From contig PHEQ01000005.1 in assembly GCA_002842985.1 (NCBI GenBank), forward strand, positions 62,001-126,000: a DNA stretch of 64,000 nt. The letters run 5' to 3'. Position numbers and translations under genes: made by a program. Below the pieces are notes generated by a model. That model saw nothing but the letters and a program-made list of their open reading frames with translations. It was not told the DNA's origin and did no database searches. This DNA is from Alphaproteobacteria bacterium HGW-Alphaproteobacteria-1. GTDB taxonomy: Bacteria; Pseudomonadota; Alphaproteobacteria; Rhodobacterales; Rhodobacteraceae. Every line of letters begins with the position of its first letter. The first letter of the stretch is position 1. Below are positions 1 through 9,382 of this stretch, piece by piece.

Positions 1-263
1 GCAGGCATTTCGCCCGCCCGCCATGGGTGGCGATATGCACCGGGGCCGACGGGGTAATGAGGGTGATATGGGTCTCATCTTGCTGCACTGCGGCACCTCT
101 CGCTTGCCCGCACCATACGCCGCACACCGGGTATGGCAAGGGGGAGGTTGCGCGCGCGGCGCGTCATCCCCCCGTCACGCACAACCCGGACCAACCCGCT
201 TGCGCGCGCCGCTGCGCCGGGGCACTCTCGCGCCGCCGACATCTTGGGAAAGGAACGGGCGCG
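1..263. other. Non-coding stretch upstream of murD
   Basis: I see no supported gene here. The murD reading frame stays open through most of this stretch, but the translation upstream of residue 264 has no resemblance to MurD and lacks a ribosome binding site. It is probably leader sequence between murD and an upstream gene outside the window. Confidence 0.5.
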
Positions 264-1673
264 ATGATCAAGGTGCAGGGCATGGCCGGGCAGCGCGTGG
301 CGGTTCTGGGCCTCGGGCGTTCGGGCCTTACGGCGGCGCGCGCGCTTGACGCGGGCGGGGCCGGGGTGGTGGTCTGGGACGACAACCCCGAGAGCCGCGC
401 ACGGGCCGAGGCCGAGGGCCTCGCCGTCACAGACCTCACCCGCACGGGGGCCTTTGACGGTATCGCCAGCCTCGTTACCAGCCCCGGTATCCCCCATCTC
501 TACCCGGCGCCGCATCCCGCCATCGCGGCGGCCATGGCCGCGGGCGTGCCGGTCGACAACGATATCGGCCTGTTCTTCCGCTCGCTCGCCACGCCCGACT
601 GGGACGGGTTCGAGCAGCCGCCAAAGGTCATCGCCGTCACCGGCTCGAATGGAAAATCCACCACGTCGGCACTCATTCACCACATCCTGACCGAGGCGGG
701 CCACCCCTCTCAGCTTGCCGGCAATATCGGGCGCGGCGTGCTCGATCTCGACCCGCCCGGAGAGGGCGGCGTGGTGGTGCTGGAGCTCAGCAGCTACCAG
801 ACCGATCTTGCGCGCGCGCTCACCCCCGATATCGCCCTTTTCACCAATTTCTCACCCGACCACCTTGACCGTCATGGCGGGCTTGGCGGCTATTTCGCGG
901 CCAAGCGGCGGCTCTTTGCGGAGGGCGGACCGGACCGCGCCGTGATCGGCGTGGACGAGGCCGAGGGGCGTTATCTTGCCGGTCAACTCTCCGAAGCGCC
1001 CGGCGACGACCGGGTGATCCGCGTCTCGGTCAGCGGCAAGCTGACCGGCCCCGGCTGGACGGTCTTTGCCCGCAAGGGATTTCTCAGCGAATACCGCAAG
1101 GGCCGACAGGTGGGGGCCATCGACCTGCGCGCCATTCCCGGCCTGCCCGGCGCGCATAACCACCAGAACGCCTGCGCCGCCTATGCCGCCTGCCGCAGCC
1201 TTGGCCTTGCCCCACGCGTGATCGAGGCCGGCTTGCACAGTTTCCGGGGCCTGCCGCACCGCTCGCAACTGGTGGCCGAGGCGGGCGGCGTGCGTTTCGT
1301 CAATGACAGCAAGGCCACCAACGTGGACAGCGCGCTCAAGGCGCTTCTGGCCTTCGAGCGCATCCGCTGGATCTGCGGCGGTCTGGAAAAGGAGGGCGGT
1401 CTGGGCGCGCTTGCCCCCGCCCTGCCCCATGTCGCCAAGGCCTATGTGATCGGGCGCGAGGCGGCGCAGTTCGCCATGGGGCTTGCGGGGGTGGAGGCCG
1501 AGATCTGCACCACCATGGCCCGCGCGGTCGAACGCGCCATGGCAGAGGCCGCACCCGGCGAGGTGGTGCTGCTTGCCCCCGCCGCCGCCAGCTTTGATCA
1601 ATACGACAATTTCGAGAAGCGCGGCGAGGATTTCATGGCCGAGGTGCGCGCGCGGCTTGGTGGAGAGGCCTGA
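264..1673 (+). CDS. murD: UDP-N-acetylmuramoyl-L-alanine--D-glutamate ligase
   Basis: Cytoplasmic ATP-dependent ligase that adds D-glutamate to UDP-MurNAc-L-Ala in peptidoglycan precursor synthesis. The 469-residue product shows an N-terminal Rossmann-like region ([10 protein letters not shown], residues 12-21), the Mur ligase ATP loop GSNGKST near residues 127-133, the [11 protein letters not shown] stretch near 193-203 and the HNHQN motif of the central domain near 290. The frame is open further upstream to position 27, but the ATG at 264 follows AAAGGAACG and gives the normal MurD N-terminus and length, so I chose it. It converges on the following minus-strand gene with 13 bases between them, and no terminator is obvious. 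Confidence 0.96.
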   Translation: MIKVQGMAGQRVAVLGLGRSGLTAARALDAGGAGVVVWDDNPESRARAEAEGLAVTDLTRTGAFDGIASLVTSPGIPHLYPAPHPAIAAAMAAGVPVDNDIGLFFRSLATPDWDGFEQPPKVIAVTGSNGKSTTSALIHHILTEAGHPSQLAGNIGRGVLDLDPPGEGGVVVLELSSYQTDLARALTPDIALFTNFSPDHLDRHGGLGGYFAAKRRLFAEGGPDRAVIGVDEAEGRYLAGQLSEAPGDDRVIRVSVSGKLTGPGWTVFARKGFLSEYRKGRQVGAIDLRAIPGLPGAHNHQNACAAYAACRSLGLAPRVIEAGLHSFRGLPHRSQLVAEAGGVRFVNDSKATNVDSALKALLAFERIRWICGGLEKEGGLGALAPALPHVAKAYVIGREAAQFAMGLAGVEAEICTTMARAVERAMAEAAPGEVVLLAPAAASFDQYDNFEKRGEDFMAEVRARLGGEA

Positions 1674-1686
1674 GCGCCGCCCCGTC

Positions 1687-2256
1687 TCAACCCCGGCGCG
1701 ACATGTCGATCACCTCGGCCTCGGTCACGACCATGTCGAGGGGTTGATCCGTGGGCTCCAGTGGCAGGCCCTCGGCCTCCTGTGCGCCATAGGCAAAGCC
1801 GATGGCAAGGGTCGGGCGCAGGGCGCGCAGCCCTTGCAGTGTGCGGTCATAGAACCCGCCGCCATAGCCCAGCCGCCCGCCCGCGCGGTCAAACGCCACC
1901 AGCGGCACGATCAGGATTTCGGGTGTGATGAAGTCATCCACCTCCGGCACCTTTGCCCCGAACGGCCCGTCGCGCAGCGCGCAGCCCGGTGACCACCGGG
2001 AGAAGCGCAAGGGCAGGCCCGCCCCCTCGATCACCGGCACCGCCACGGCACCATGCGCGGCGGCCTCTGCCATGGCGGACAACGGGTCGATCTCGGAGCG
2101 GATCGGCATGTAGCCCGCCAGCGGCACGCCGCGATAGCCTGCCAGCACCGACGACAAAAGCGCCGCCGCACCCGGCGGGCAGGCGCGGTGCGCGGCGGCG
2201 CGGCGGGCCAGGGCCGCCTTGCGCGCGACGGCCTTGGCGTTGGCCAGATCGTTCAC
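1687..2256 (-). CDS. 5-formyltetrahydrofolate cyclo-ligase
   Basis: ATP-dependent enzyme converting 5-formyl-THF to 5,10-methenyl-THF in folate one-carbon metabolism, cytoplasmic. The 189-residue length is normal for the family. The signature GYGGGFYDR is at residues 130-138, and the PIRSEIDP substrate-site segment near 51-58 is typical. The start is a GTG whose last two bases form the mgtE stop codon (GTGA overlap), so the two genes are translationally coupled. The coupling to an Mg2+ transporter has no obvious metabolic meaning beyond the enzyme's Mg-ATP need. Confidence 0.93.
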   Translation of the reverse strand: MNDLANAKAVARKAALARRAAAHRACPPGAAALLSSVLAGYRGVPLAGYMPIRSEIDPLSAMAEAAAHGAVAVPVIEGAGLPLRFSRWSPGCALRDGPFGAKVPEVDDFITPEILIVPLVAFDRAGGRLGYGGGFYDRTLQGLRALRPTLAIGFAYGAQEAEGLPLEPTDQPLDMVVTEAEVIDMSRRG

Positions 2257-3650
2257 AGCAGCACCATCGAGGCAAGTCCCAGAAAGGTGAGAAACCCCAC
2301 CACATCGGTGATCGTGGTCACGAACGGCCCCGAGGCAAGCGCGGGATCGATCCCCGCCCGCTCAAGCGCCATGGGAATGGCGATCCCGCCCAGAGCTGCG
2401 GCCACAAGCGTAAGCAACATCGACACCGCAATCACGGCGGCCAGCACCGGCACGCCGAACCAGAACCCAGCCACCAGCGCCATGACCGCGCCGAAAACGG
2501 CGCCATTAGCCGCCCCCACGGTGATCTCGCGTCCGATCATCCGCAGCGCGTTGCGCGCGGTCAGGTCGCGGGTGGCCAATGCCCGCACTGCCACCGTCAT
2601 CGTCTGCGTGCCCGCATTGCCGCCCATCGAGGCGACGATGGGCATGAGCACGGCAAGCGCCACCATCTGGTCAATCGAATCCGCAAAAAGGTCGATCACC
2701 AGCGAGGCAAGGATCGCCGTCAGAAGGTTCACGAAAAGCCACAGCGCCCGGTTGCGGATCGTCACCATCAGCGGCCCGGAAAAGCCGCCCTCTTCACCCA
2801 CCCCGGCAAGGCGCAGGATATCCTCCTCGTGCTCCTCGTCGAGCACGATCATCGCGTCGTCGATGGTGATGACGCCCACAAGCCGCCCATCCTCGTCCAC
2901 CACCGGTGCGGAGATCAGGTGATACTGGTTGAAGGCATAGGCGACGTCGGCCTCTTCATCGGTCACCTTGAAGAGGTGAAACGTCTCCTCCACCAGATCG
3001 CGCAAGGGCACCGCGCGGCGCGAGGCCATCAGGCGTCCAAGCGTGACATTGCCCACCGGGTGAAGGCGCGGATCGACCAGCGTGACATGATAGAACTGTT
3101 CGGGCAATTCCTCGGCATTGCGCAGAAAATCAATCGCCTCGCCCACGCTCCAGTGTTCGGGGGCCATGACCACCTCGCGCTGCATGAGGCGGCCGGCGGA
3201 ATATTCCGGATAGGTGAGCGATTGCTCGACGGCGACGCGGTCGCTGTCCTCCAGAATGTCGAGGATCGCGGCCTGCTGGTCGTCCTCCAGATCCTCGACG
3301 AGGTCCACCACGTCATCGGAATCAAGCTCGCGAACCGCCTCGGCCAGAACCTCGGGCGTCAGAAGGCCGATGACCTCCTCGCGGATCGATTCGTCCAGTT
3401 CCGACAGGATTTCACCATCGAATTCCTGCCCGTAGAGCGTGATCAGGCGCCGCCGGTCATAGGCGTTGATCTGTTCGAGAAGGTCGGCGATGTCGGCGGC
3501 GTGGAGCGGCTCCATCTCGGACCACAGAAGATCGCGGTCCTCTGTGTCGAGCGCATACATGATGCGCGAGATGCGCGCGCGGCTGAGCGGGGTGTCATCC
3601 TCGGCCTCGAGGGCGGGATCGGGGGTCAGGTCGTCATCGGTCTCGGCCAT
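2253..3650 (-). CDS. mgtE: Magnesium transporter MgtE
   Basis: Inner-membrane Mg2+ channel of the MgtE/SLC41 family. The 465-residue protein has the acidic helical MgtE N domain (about residues 30-125), two CBS domains (about 130-260) and a C-terminal block of five membrane helices. The pore signature GNAGTQT lies in the second helix region. The ATG at 3650 is preceded on its strand by AAAGGGGAG. The longer frame back to 3722 adds 24 unlikely residues, so it was rejected. It is first in a two-gene operon with the folate cyclo-ligase and diverges from the small gene at 3787. Confidence 0.95.
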   Translation of the reverse strand: MAETDDDLTPDPALEAEDDTPLSRARISRIMYALDTEDRDLLWSEMEPLHAADIADLLEQINAYDRRRLITLYGQEFDGEILSELDESIREEVIGLLTPEVLAEAVRELDSDDVVDLVEDLEDDQQAAILDILEDSDRVAVEQSLTYPEYSAGRLMQREVVMAPEHWSVGEAIDFLRNAEELPEQFYHVTLVDPRLHPVGNVTLGRLMASRRAVPLRDLVEETFHLFKVTDEEADVAYAFNQYHLISAPVVDEDGRLVGVITIDDAMIVLDEEHEEDILRLAGVGEEGGFSGPLMVTIRNRALWLFVNLLTAILASLVIDLFADSIDQMVALAVLMPIVASMGGNAGTQTMTVAVRALATRDLTARNALRMIGREITVGAANGAVFGAVMALVAGFWFGVPVLAAVIAVSMLLTLVAAALGGIAIPMALERAGIDPALASGPFVTTITDVVGFLTFLGLASMVLL

Positions 3651-3786
3651 GGTCTCCCCTTTCGCGCGGTCGCTGTGGTCTTGCGCCTGAATACGGAGTG
3701 CGGGCGCGGAAAACAATCGCACGGGCCGAGATTTACCGCGCAGGCGGATGCGCTATCTCCGTTGAACAAGGAGAAAGGAGCCGCCC

Positions 3787-4023
3787 ATGACCGATCCCGC
3801 CCGCCATCTCTCGGAGGCCATTGCCGCCATCGACGCGGCCTTCGGGCCGGGCTATGCGCGCGATCATCCCGCGCTTGTGGCCGCGATGGTTCAAAGCGCC
3901 ACCATCGAGGCGGCGGTGGCCAAGGGATACGGCGCGCATCAGGAGGCGCTGGCGGCAGCGCGCGAGATCAGCGCGGAGATGGGTGCGACCATCCTTAAGC
4001 TCAAGCCGCGCATCTTCGGCTGA
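3787..4023 (+). CDS. Small helical protein of unknown function
   Basis: A 78-residue Ala-rich protein predicted to be helical, without signal peptide or membrane segment. The start has a strong AAGGAGAAAGGAG ribosome binding site, which is the main reason to accept the gene. The sequence looks like a small cytosolic protein (repeated short helices, an ending KLKPRIF) but I recognise no domain and assign no function. It ends two bases before the convergent phosphatase gene. Confidence 0.75.
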   Translation: MTDPARHLSEAIAAIDAAFGPGYARDHPALVAAMVQSATIEAAVAKGYGAHQEALAAAREISAEMGATILKLKPRIFG

Positions 4024-4025
4024 GA

Positions 4026-4817
4026 TCAGGCCATACGCGACAGGATTTCCAGCGCCGCCGCGTGTTGCTCGGGACCTGCCGCCGCGACGGCGCGACCGCC
4101 CTCATGCACGGGGTCCCCGTTCCAATCGGTCACGATGCCGCCTGCGGCCTCGATCACGGCGATCGGGGCCTGAATGTCATAGGAAGCCAGCCCCGCCTCC
4201 ACCACCAGATCGATCTGACCGGCGGCGAGCAGCGCATAGGCATAGCAATCGAGCCCGTAGCGCGTCAGTTTCACCTGACGCGACAGGGCGGCGAAAGCGG
4301 CCCCCTCTTTGGGGCTGCCCACTTCGGGGAAGGTGGTGAACAGCACGCAGTCTGCCAGTGGCCGGTTGCCACGGGTGCGCAACACGCGCGTGCCTTGCGG
4401 TCCGGTCATCCGTGCGCGGCCAAAACCGCCCTCGAACCGCTCGCCGATATAGGGTTGATCAATGAGACCGTAGATCGGGCCGCTGCCGTTTGCCACCGCG
4501 ACCAGCACGCCCCAGGTAGGCGCGCCCGCCATGAAGGCACGGGTGCCGTCGATCGGGTCAAGCACCCAGGTAAGGCCACTTTGACCGTCCTGCGCGCCGT
4601 ATTCCTCACCCAGAATACCGTCTTCGGGACGCATCTGCGCCAGCACGGCCCGCATCGCGCGCTCGGCCGCGCGGTCTGCGGCCGTCACGGGATCGAACCC
4701 GCCCGAGGCGTGCTTGTTCTCGGTATCGAGCGCATCGCCCCTAAAATACGGCAGGATCGTCGCCCGCGCGGCATCTGCCAGCGCGTGCGCCGTTGTCATG
4801 ATCGCTTCGTGATCCAT
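4026..4817 (-). CDS. Inositol monophosphatase family phosphatase (histidinol-phosphatase-like)
   Basis: Mg2+-dependent phosphatase of the IMPase fold, cytoplasmic. The metal-binding signature is complete: EE at residues 71-72, DPIDGT at 88-93 and D214 in ASYDIQAP. The 263-residue length and the sequence around LDPIDGTRAFMAG resemble the HisN-type histidinol-phosphatases common in alphaproteobacteria, so histidine biosynthesis is the leading guess. A 3'-nucleotidase/CysQ or true inositol phosphatase role cannot be excluded, because substrate is hard to read in this family. It is convergent with the small gene at 3787 and upstream of nothing in the same operon. Confidence 0.88.
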   Translation of the reverse strand: MDHEAIMTTAHALADAARATILPYFRGDALDTENKHASGGFDPVTAADRAAERAMRAVLAQMRPEDGILGEEYGAQDGQSGLTWVLDPIDGTRAFMAGAPTWGVLVAVANGSGPIYGLIDQPYIGERFEGGFGRARMTGPQGTRVLRTRGNRPLADCVLFTTFPEVGSPKEGAAFAALSRQVKLTRYGLDCYAYALLAAGQIDLVVEAGLASYDIQAPIAVIEAAGGIVTDWNGDPVHEGGRAVAAAGPEQHAAALEILSRMA

Positions 4818-4871
4818 TGTCCGGCCCCACCACAGTCTCTGTGGGTGCCATAGCCTGCGGGGCGGTTGGCC

Positions 4872-5234
4872 TCAAGCCACCTCGCTCAACACGCGGGCAA
4901 GATCGAACAGGCGGCGTCGCTGGTTTTCCGGGATCGCGTAATAGGAGCGCACCAGATCGAGCGCCTCCTTGTCACCGATGATATCGGCCGGAAGCGTCGT
5001 CCCGCCGCCCTCTTCCTTGGTGAGTCCGTCGAAAAAGAACGAAACGTCCACCTCCAGCGCCTCGGCGATATCCCACAGCCGGGACGCGCTCACACGATTC
5101 GCGCCGGTCTCGTATTTCTGGATCTGCTGGAACTTGATTCCGACCGCCTCTGCCAACTGCTGCTGGGTCATGCCCGTCAGCCAACGACGGTGCCGGATCT
5201 GCTTGCCAACATGGACATCAACGGGGTGCGGCAT
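4872..5234 (-). CDS. XRE-family helix-turn-helix regulator
   Basis: DNA-binding regulator of 120 residues. A Cro/C1-type HTH covers about residues 9-63 (MTQQQLAEAVGI, then FQQIQKYETG), followed by a short helical C-terminus (ALDLVRSYYAIPENQRRRLFDL) of the type seen in many alphaproteobacterial XRE proteins. The ATG at 5234 has GAGAGGAAAGAAC upstream. The open frame continues to 5270 but adds 12 residues with no binding site. Its target is unknown. It stands alone, and the long upstream spacer (5235-5549) separates it from the divergent quinone oxidoreductase gene. Confidence 0.9.
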   Translation of the reverse strand: MPHPVDVHVGKQIRHRRWLTGMTQQQLAEAVGIKFQQIQKYETGANRVSASRLWDIAEALEVDVSFFFDGLTKEEGGGTTLPADIIGDKEALDLVRSYYAIPENQRRRLFDLARVLSEVA

Positions 5235-5549
5235 GTTCTTTCCTCTCAATAAACTACCTGACAAAGACACGGGCGATCACATCCCAGTGTCGACAAACGA
5301 CCGCCGCGCATCCCAGCAGCGTCGCCGCGACACTACCAAAATCCCTTTGCGTTACAAGATTTTTCGCGCCTACCGCGAGGGATTTGATCAAAGGTCCCGC
5401 AATTTATGCGGGTATACACCCGATTGGATAGAACCTTACGTAACGTCATCATCGCGTAAGCATCACATGGCCCGCAGACGCGCGAATCGGATAGACAGAC
5501 TCGCTGCACCCGCTTACCCACAACGCCCAAGCAGACGAGGAGGACCCCC
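5235..5549. other. Divergent intergenic region
   Basis: A 315-base AT-richer spacer between the XRE regulator and the quinone oxidoreductase gene. It must hold both promoters. The only symmetric element I see is TTACGTAA at 5436-5443, followed by ACGTCATCATCGCGTAA. It could be a regulator site, but the match is short. A strong GAGGAGG ribosome binding site sits just before the oxidoreductase start. No gene is supported. Confidence 0.5.
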
Positions 5550-6530
5550 ATGCGCGCCTATCACATCGCCCGGACCGGAGCCGCCCCCGCCATGGCCGAG
5601 ATCGTCGCGCCCGTGCCCGGACCGGGCGAAATCGGTGTCAGGATCGCGGCCTGTGGGCTCAACTTCGCGGACCTTCTGATGATCGAAGGCCGGTATCAGG
5701 ACACGCCCGAGGCCCCCTTTACCCTGGGGATGGAGGTGGCGGGCACCGTCGAGACACTTGGCCCCGGCGTCGAGGGGCTGGCACGCGGCGACCGGGTGGC
5801 GGTGTTTGGCGGCCATGGCGGTCTTGCCGAATTCGGCACCTTTCCGGCGTCGCGCGCCGTGCGCCTGCCCGAGGCGATGGGATTTACCGACGCCGCCGCC
5901 TTTCAGATCGCCTATGGCACCAGCCATGTCGCGCTCGACCACAAGGCGCGGCTTCGCCCGGGCGAGACATTGCTCGTTCTCGGCGCGGCGGGGGGCGTGG
6001 GCCTGACGGCTGTGGAGATCGGCAAGCTGATGGGCGCGCGGGTCATCGCCTGCGCGCGCGGTGCGGACAAGCTTGCAGTGGCGCGCGCCGCCGGGGCCGA
6101 TCACCTGATTGACGCGGCCAAGGACGATATCCGCGATACCTGCCGCGCGCTTGGCGGGGTGGACGTGGTGTATGATCCGGTGGGCGGCGATCAGTTCAAG
6201 GCCGCGATGCGCGCCTGCCGCCCCGAGGCGCGGATTCTCAGCATCGGCTTTGCCAGTGGCGAGGTGCCGCAAATCCCCGCCAATCATCTGCTGGTCAAGA
6301 ACCTGAGCGTGATGGGTCTTTACTGGGGCGGCTATCTGGCGTTCCGCCCAGAGGTGGTGACCGACAGCCTGCGCCAGCTTCTGATCTGGTATGAGGCCGG
6401 ACAGTTGCGCCCGCATGTCAGCCACATCCTGCCGCTGGACCGCGCGGGCGAGGCGCTCGAGCTGCTGCGCGCGCGCAAATCCACCGGCAAGGTCGTGGTC
6501 ACGACCGCCCCCGGTCACGACGACAGGTAA
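5550..6530 (+). CDS. NADPH:quinone oxidoreductase family protein (zinc-free MDR)
   Basis: A 326-residue medium-chain dehydrogenase/reductase without the zinc-binding cysteines, so an NADPH-dependent quinone or enone reductase is likely. The N-terminal catalytic domain includes NFADLLMIEGRYQ (about 38-50) and GMEVAGTVE (60-68), and the nucleotide loop GAAGGVG is at 145-151. The cytoplasmic substrate is unknown. The GAGGAGGACCCCC leader before the ATG is a strong ribosome site. Its last 16 bases overlap the 3' end of the convergent SDR gene. Confidence 0.9.
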   Translation: MRAYHIARTGAAPAMAEIVAPVPGPGEIGVRIAACGLNFADLLMIEGRYQDTPEAPFTLGMEVAGTVETLGPGVEGLARGDRVAVFGGHGGLAEFGTFPASRAVRLPEAMGFTDAAAFQIAYGTSHVALDHKARLRPGETLLVLGAAGGVGLTAVEIGKLMGARVIACARGADKLAVARAAGADHLIDAAKDDIRDTCRALGGVDVVYDPVGGDQFKAAMRACRPEARILSIGFASGEVPQIPANHLLVKNLSVMGLYWGGYLAFRPEVVTDSLRQLLIWYEAGQLRPHVSHILPLDRAGEALELLRARKSTGKVVVTTAPGHDDR

Positions 6531-7243
6531 GCCCCGCCATTGACGTGCAAGGTCTGGCCGGTGGTATAGGCCCCCTCGGGGGCGCAGAGCATGGCGATGG
6601 CGGCGGCAACCTCCTCGGGGCGGCCCTTGCGCCCGGTGGCGGCGGCCATATGGGCGGGCAAGGGGCCGTTGCGGGTGGTGTCGATATTGCCGGGCACGAC
6701 GGTGTTGACGGTGATGCGGTCCGCCGCCAGATCCCGCGCCAGTGCCCGCGTAAAACCAAGAACGGCCGCCTTGACCGTGACCACATGGGCCCGGTCGCGG
6801 GCACCAATATGCGCCGACAACCCGCCCAGATTGACGATCCGCCCCCGGTCCGAGCGGCGCAGCAGCGGCAGCGCAAGCTTCGTGGCCAGAAAGAGCGCGT
6901 CAAGCTGCGGATGCACCACCGCGCGCCATTCGTCCAGATCCATCGCCTCGAACGGCGTCTCGCGGCGCAGGCCCACATTGTTCACCAGCACGTCAAGACG
7001 GCCCGGCCCGGACTCGATCCGCGCGAATATCCCGGCGAGTGCGGCGGGGTCGAGCACATCGCCCATCAGGATATGCGCCTCGGCGCCCGCTGCGCGCACT
7101 TCGGCGGCGGTGGCCTCGGCGGCGGCGGTGTCGGCGCGCCCGTTGAGGCCGATGTCAAAGCCCTGATGTGCCAGAGCAATCGCCGTGGCGCGCCCGATAT
7201 TGCGGGTCGCGCCGGTGATGAAGGCGACGGGGCGCTCGGTCAC
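6515..7243 (-). CDS. Short-chain dehydrogenase/reductase family protein lacking the catalytic Tyr
   Basis: A 242-residue SDR-fold protein. The cofactor loop TGATRNIG (10-17) and NNVG (88-91) are normal, and the C-terminal GQTLHVNGG is typical of FabG-like members. The active site is not. The YxxxK motif reads VVTVK, with Val at residue 154 in place of Tyr and K158 kept. The position of the catalytic Ser is Gly141, with S143 two residues away and H153 beside V154. It may be an inactive or altered SDR. It starts with a 4-base overlap on the LysR gene stop, so the pair is an operon. Family assignment is firm, reaction unknown. Confidence 0.88.
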   Translation of the reverse strand: MTERPVAFITGATRNIGRATAIALAHQGFDIGLNGRADTAAAEATAAEVRAAGAEAHILMGDVLDPAALAGIFARIESGPGRLDVLVNNVGLRRETPFEAMDLDEWRAVVHPQLDALFLATKLALPLLRRSDRGRIVNLGGLSAHIGARDRAHVVTVKAAVLGFTRALARDLAADRITVNTVVPGNIDTTRNGPLPAHMAAATGRKGRPEEVAAAIAMLCAPEGAYTTGQTLHVNGGAYLSS

Positions 7244-8136
7244 GCCACATCCTCTGCAAGCGCCGCGCGGGGCCGCGCCGCCACCGCAGACTCGCAGCCG
7301 AAGCCCTGCCGCAGGAACCCGGCCATCGCCACGATCAGCGGATCGCCGCCCGCGCGCGCATAGAGGTTGATCTTCTGCGCGCCCAGATCAGGCAGCGCAT
7401 CGCCTGCCGCAATCGCGTCCTGCTGCGGCGGGATCGAGGTCTCCAGCAGCGCGCCCACGGCAAGATCGGCGCTCACCAGCGCCTCGACCGCGCGCACATC
7501 GTCCGAGATGACCGCCATTTCCCAGTCGATTCCCGCCGCATCGAGACGGCGCTCCACCACGCTGCGGAAAATGCAGGTGCGCGTGAAGGCAAGGCGCAGC
7601 GGGCGGCGCTTCCAGCAGTGCCCGCCCCGCGCCCCGCTCCAGCGCAGGGGGATTTCGGTCAGGGTCTCGCCACCCGGCTCCACCCCTTCCTCGGTGGTCA
7701 GGATCAGGTCCATCTCGCCGCGTGCAAGGGCCGCGCGCAGCCGCACGGTATTGCTGGCGCGCAGATTGACGTTGACACGCGGATAGGCGGCGTTGATCTG
7801 CTTGAGCACGCGCGGCACGACCGGGTAGACGATGTCATCCGGGATGCCGAGGCTCAACTCGCCCTCATAGACCGGCTCGGTCAGCCGCGCCACGGCCTCG
7901 TCATTGAGGTCGAGAATGCGCCGGGCATAGCGCAAAAGCTGCTCGCCCGAGGCCGTGAGCGCCACGCGCCGGTTGGCTCGATCAAACAGGGCAAGCCCCA
8001 ACATCTCTTCCAGCCGCTTGATCTGCATCGAGACGGCGGATTGCGTGAGGTTGAGCATGGCCGCCGCCCGCGTCACGCCGCCATGATCGGCAACGGCAAC
8101 GATCGCGCGCAGGGTGGCGATGTCGAGGTTGCGCAT
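7240..8136 (-). CDS. LysR-family transcriptional regulator
   Basis: A 298-residue LTTR with the N-terminal winged HTH (residues 1-60, GVTRAAAMLNLTQSAVSMQIKRLEE) and a periplasmic-binding-like effector domain. It is co-transcribed with the SDR gene downstream (4-base ATGA overlap), which suggests it controls that enzyme or a linked pathway. The effector is unknown. The upstream spacer to the DUF1127 gene (8137-8259) is AT-rich and would carry its own promoter. Confidence 0.93.
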   Translation of the reverse strand: MRNLDIATLRAIVAVADHGGVTRAAAMLNLTQSAVSMQIKRLEEMLGLALFDRANRRVALTASGEQLLRYARRILDLNDEAVARLTEPVYEGELSLGIPDDIVYPVVPRVLKQINAAYPRVNVNLRASNTVRLRAALARGEMDLILTTEEGVEPGGETLTEIPLRWSGARGGHCWKRRPLRLAFTRTCIFRSVVERRLDAAGIDWEMAVISDDVRAVEALVSADLAVGALLETSIPPQQDAIAAGDALPDLGAQKINLYARAGGDPLIVAMAGFLRQGFGCESAVAARPRAALAEDVA

Positions 8137-8259
8137 CGTTCAATCCTTGTGATGGTGCATTCCACAAACATTCATTTTCAAAATTGATCTGATTGCGTCA
8201 AAAGATCAACAGGAAAGATGGACCACGACCACCGCATCACGACAAGAGAAGGAAAGCCC

Positions 8260-8454
8260 ATGTCGCCCCGCGCCCTTGCCCCCGCCCTGCCCTTCGCCCT
8301 GCCGCACCGCTCTGCCGTTCTGCGCATGATCGCGGTCTGGCAGCAGCGCCGCGCGCTCGCGCGGCTGGGTGACGCCGCGCTGGCCGATCTGGGACTGACC
8401 CGCGCCGAGGCAGAGCACGAGGCAGGCCGCCCGTTCTGGGACCTGCCTGCGTGA
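8260..8454 (+). CDS. DUF1127 (YjiS-like) small protein
   Basis: A 64-residue basic protein. The C-terminal WQQRRALARLGDAALADLGLT stretch (rough residues 28-48) is the DUF1127 core, a short Arg-rich helical motif found in many alphaproteobacterial small proteins, some reported to bind RNA. The ATG at 8260 has AGAAGGAAAG before it. The open frame goes up to 8218 without a ribosome site. It diverges from the LysR gene. Function is not known. Confidence 0.82.
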   Translation: MSPRALAPALPFALPHRSAVLRMIAVWQQRRALARLGDAALADLGLTRAEAEHEAGRPFWDLPA

Positions 8455-8586
8455 GTCACGGGCCGTTGCGCGGCCCCCGCCCAAAAACATGTCGAAAACC
8501 GTCGGAAATACTTGAAACGCCCGCCTGCCTCACCGATATTGTCTGCAAAGCCCCGCGACGGGGTGGCCATTCAACTGGAGGTATCT

Positions 8587-9366
8587 ATGGCAGAGTTCAA
8601 CACAATCCGGACGGCGTCGGGAGTCCGGACCGCCGAGATTGACGCGGGCCTGCGCGCGCACATGAACAAGGTCTACGGCACCATGTCCGTGGGGATGCTC
8701 ATCACCGCGCTGGCAGCATGGGCCATCGCCGGGCTCGCCGTGACCACCGATCCCGCGACCGCCGCCGCGCAGTTGCCCAACGGCAAGCTTCTTTCGGGTC
8801 TTGGCGCGGCGCTCTATCTCTCGCCGCTCAAATGGGTGGTGATGCTGGCGCCGCTTGCGTTCATCTTCCTCGGCTGGGGAGCGGTGATGCGCCGGGCATC
8901 GGCTGCGGGCGTGCAGCTTGCCTTCTTCGGCTTCGCGGCGCTGATCGGCATCTCGCTCAGCTCGATCTTCCTGGTCTTCACCAGCTTCTCGATCGTGCAG
9001 ACATTCCTGGTGACGGCGATCGCCTTCGCCGGCCTGTCGCTCTGGGGCTACACCACGAAAAAGGACATCTCGGGCTGGGGCACTTTCCTGATCATGGGTG
9101 TGATCGGCCTTATCGTGGCGATGATCATCAACATCTTCCTGCAATCGCCCGCGATGATGTTCGCGATCTCGGCCATCGGCCTGCTGATCTTTGCGGGGCT
9201 GACGGCCTTTTACACGCAGGAGATCAAGAGCACCTATGTTGCGCATGCCGCACATGGTGATCAGGAATGGCTGGACAAGGCCGCCTATGACGGCGCGCTG
9301 AGCCTCTACATCAGCTTCCTGAACATGTTCCAGTTCCTGCTCATGTTCATGGGTCAGCAGGAATAA
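8587..9366 (+). CDS. Bax inhibitor-1/YccA family membrane protein
   Basis: A 259-residue inner-membrane protein with seven predicted hydrophobic segments, ending in the typical YTQEIKSTYVAHAAHG and LYISFLNMFQFLL region of the BI-1/YccA family. Family members are linked to protease FtsH control or ion leak; the function here is not shown. The ATG at 8587 follows GGAGGTATCT. The open frame back to 8512 is not coding-like. Its own intrinsic terminator began 23 bases after the stop codon and has been split by the insertion element at 9405-12207. Confidence 0.93.
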   Translation: MAEFNTIRTASGVRTAEIDAGLRAHMNKVYGTMSVGMLITALAAWAIAGLAVTTDPATAAAQLPNGKLLSGLGAALYLSPLKWVVMLAPLAFIFLGWGAVMRRASAAGVQLAFFGFAALIGISLSSIFLVFTSFSIVQTFLVTAIAFAGLSLWGYTTKKDISGWGTFLIMGVIGLIVAMIINIFLQSPAMMFAISAIGLLIFAGLTAFYTQEIKSTYVAHAAHGDQEWLDKAAYDGALSLYISFLNMFQFLLMFMGQQE

Positions 9367-9382
9367 TATCTGACAGCACTTC

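Noticed and set aside
1953-3998. Long plus-strand frame opposite the folate ligase and mgtE
   Set aside because: It is antisense to two clear genes and its translation is rich in His/Arg without domain features, as expected for a shadow in high-GC DNA.
5436-5460. TTACGTAA repeat as a specific regulator operator
   Set aside because: The symmetric core is only 8 bases, and no regulator can be assigned with confidence.
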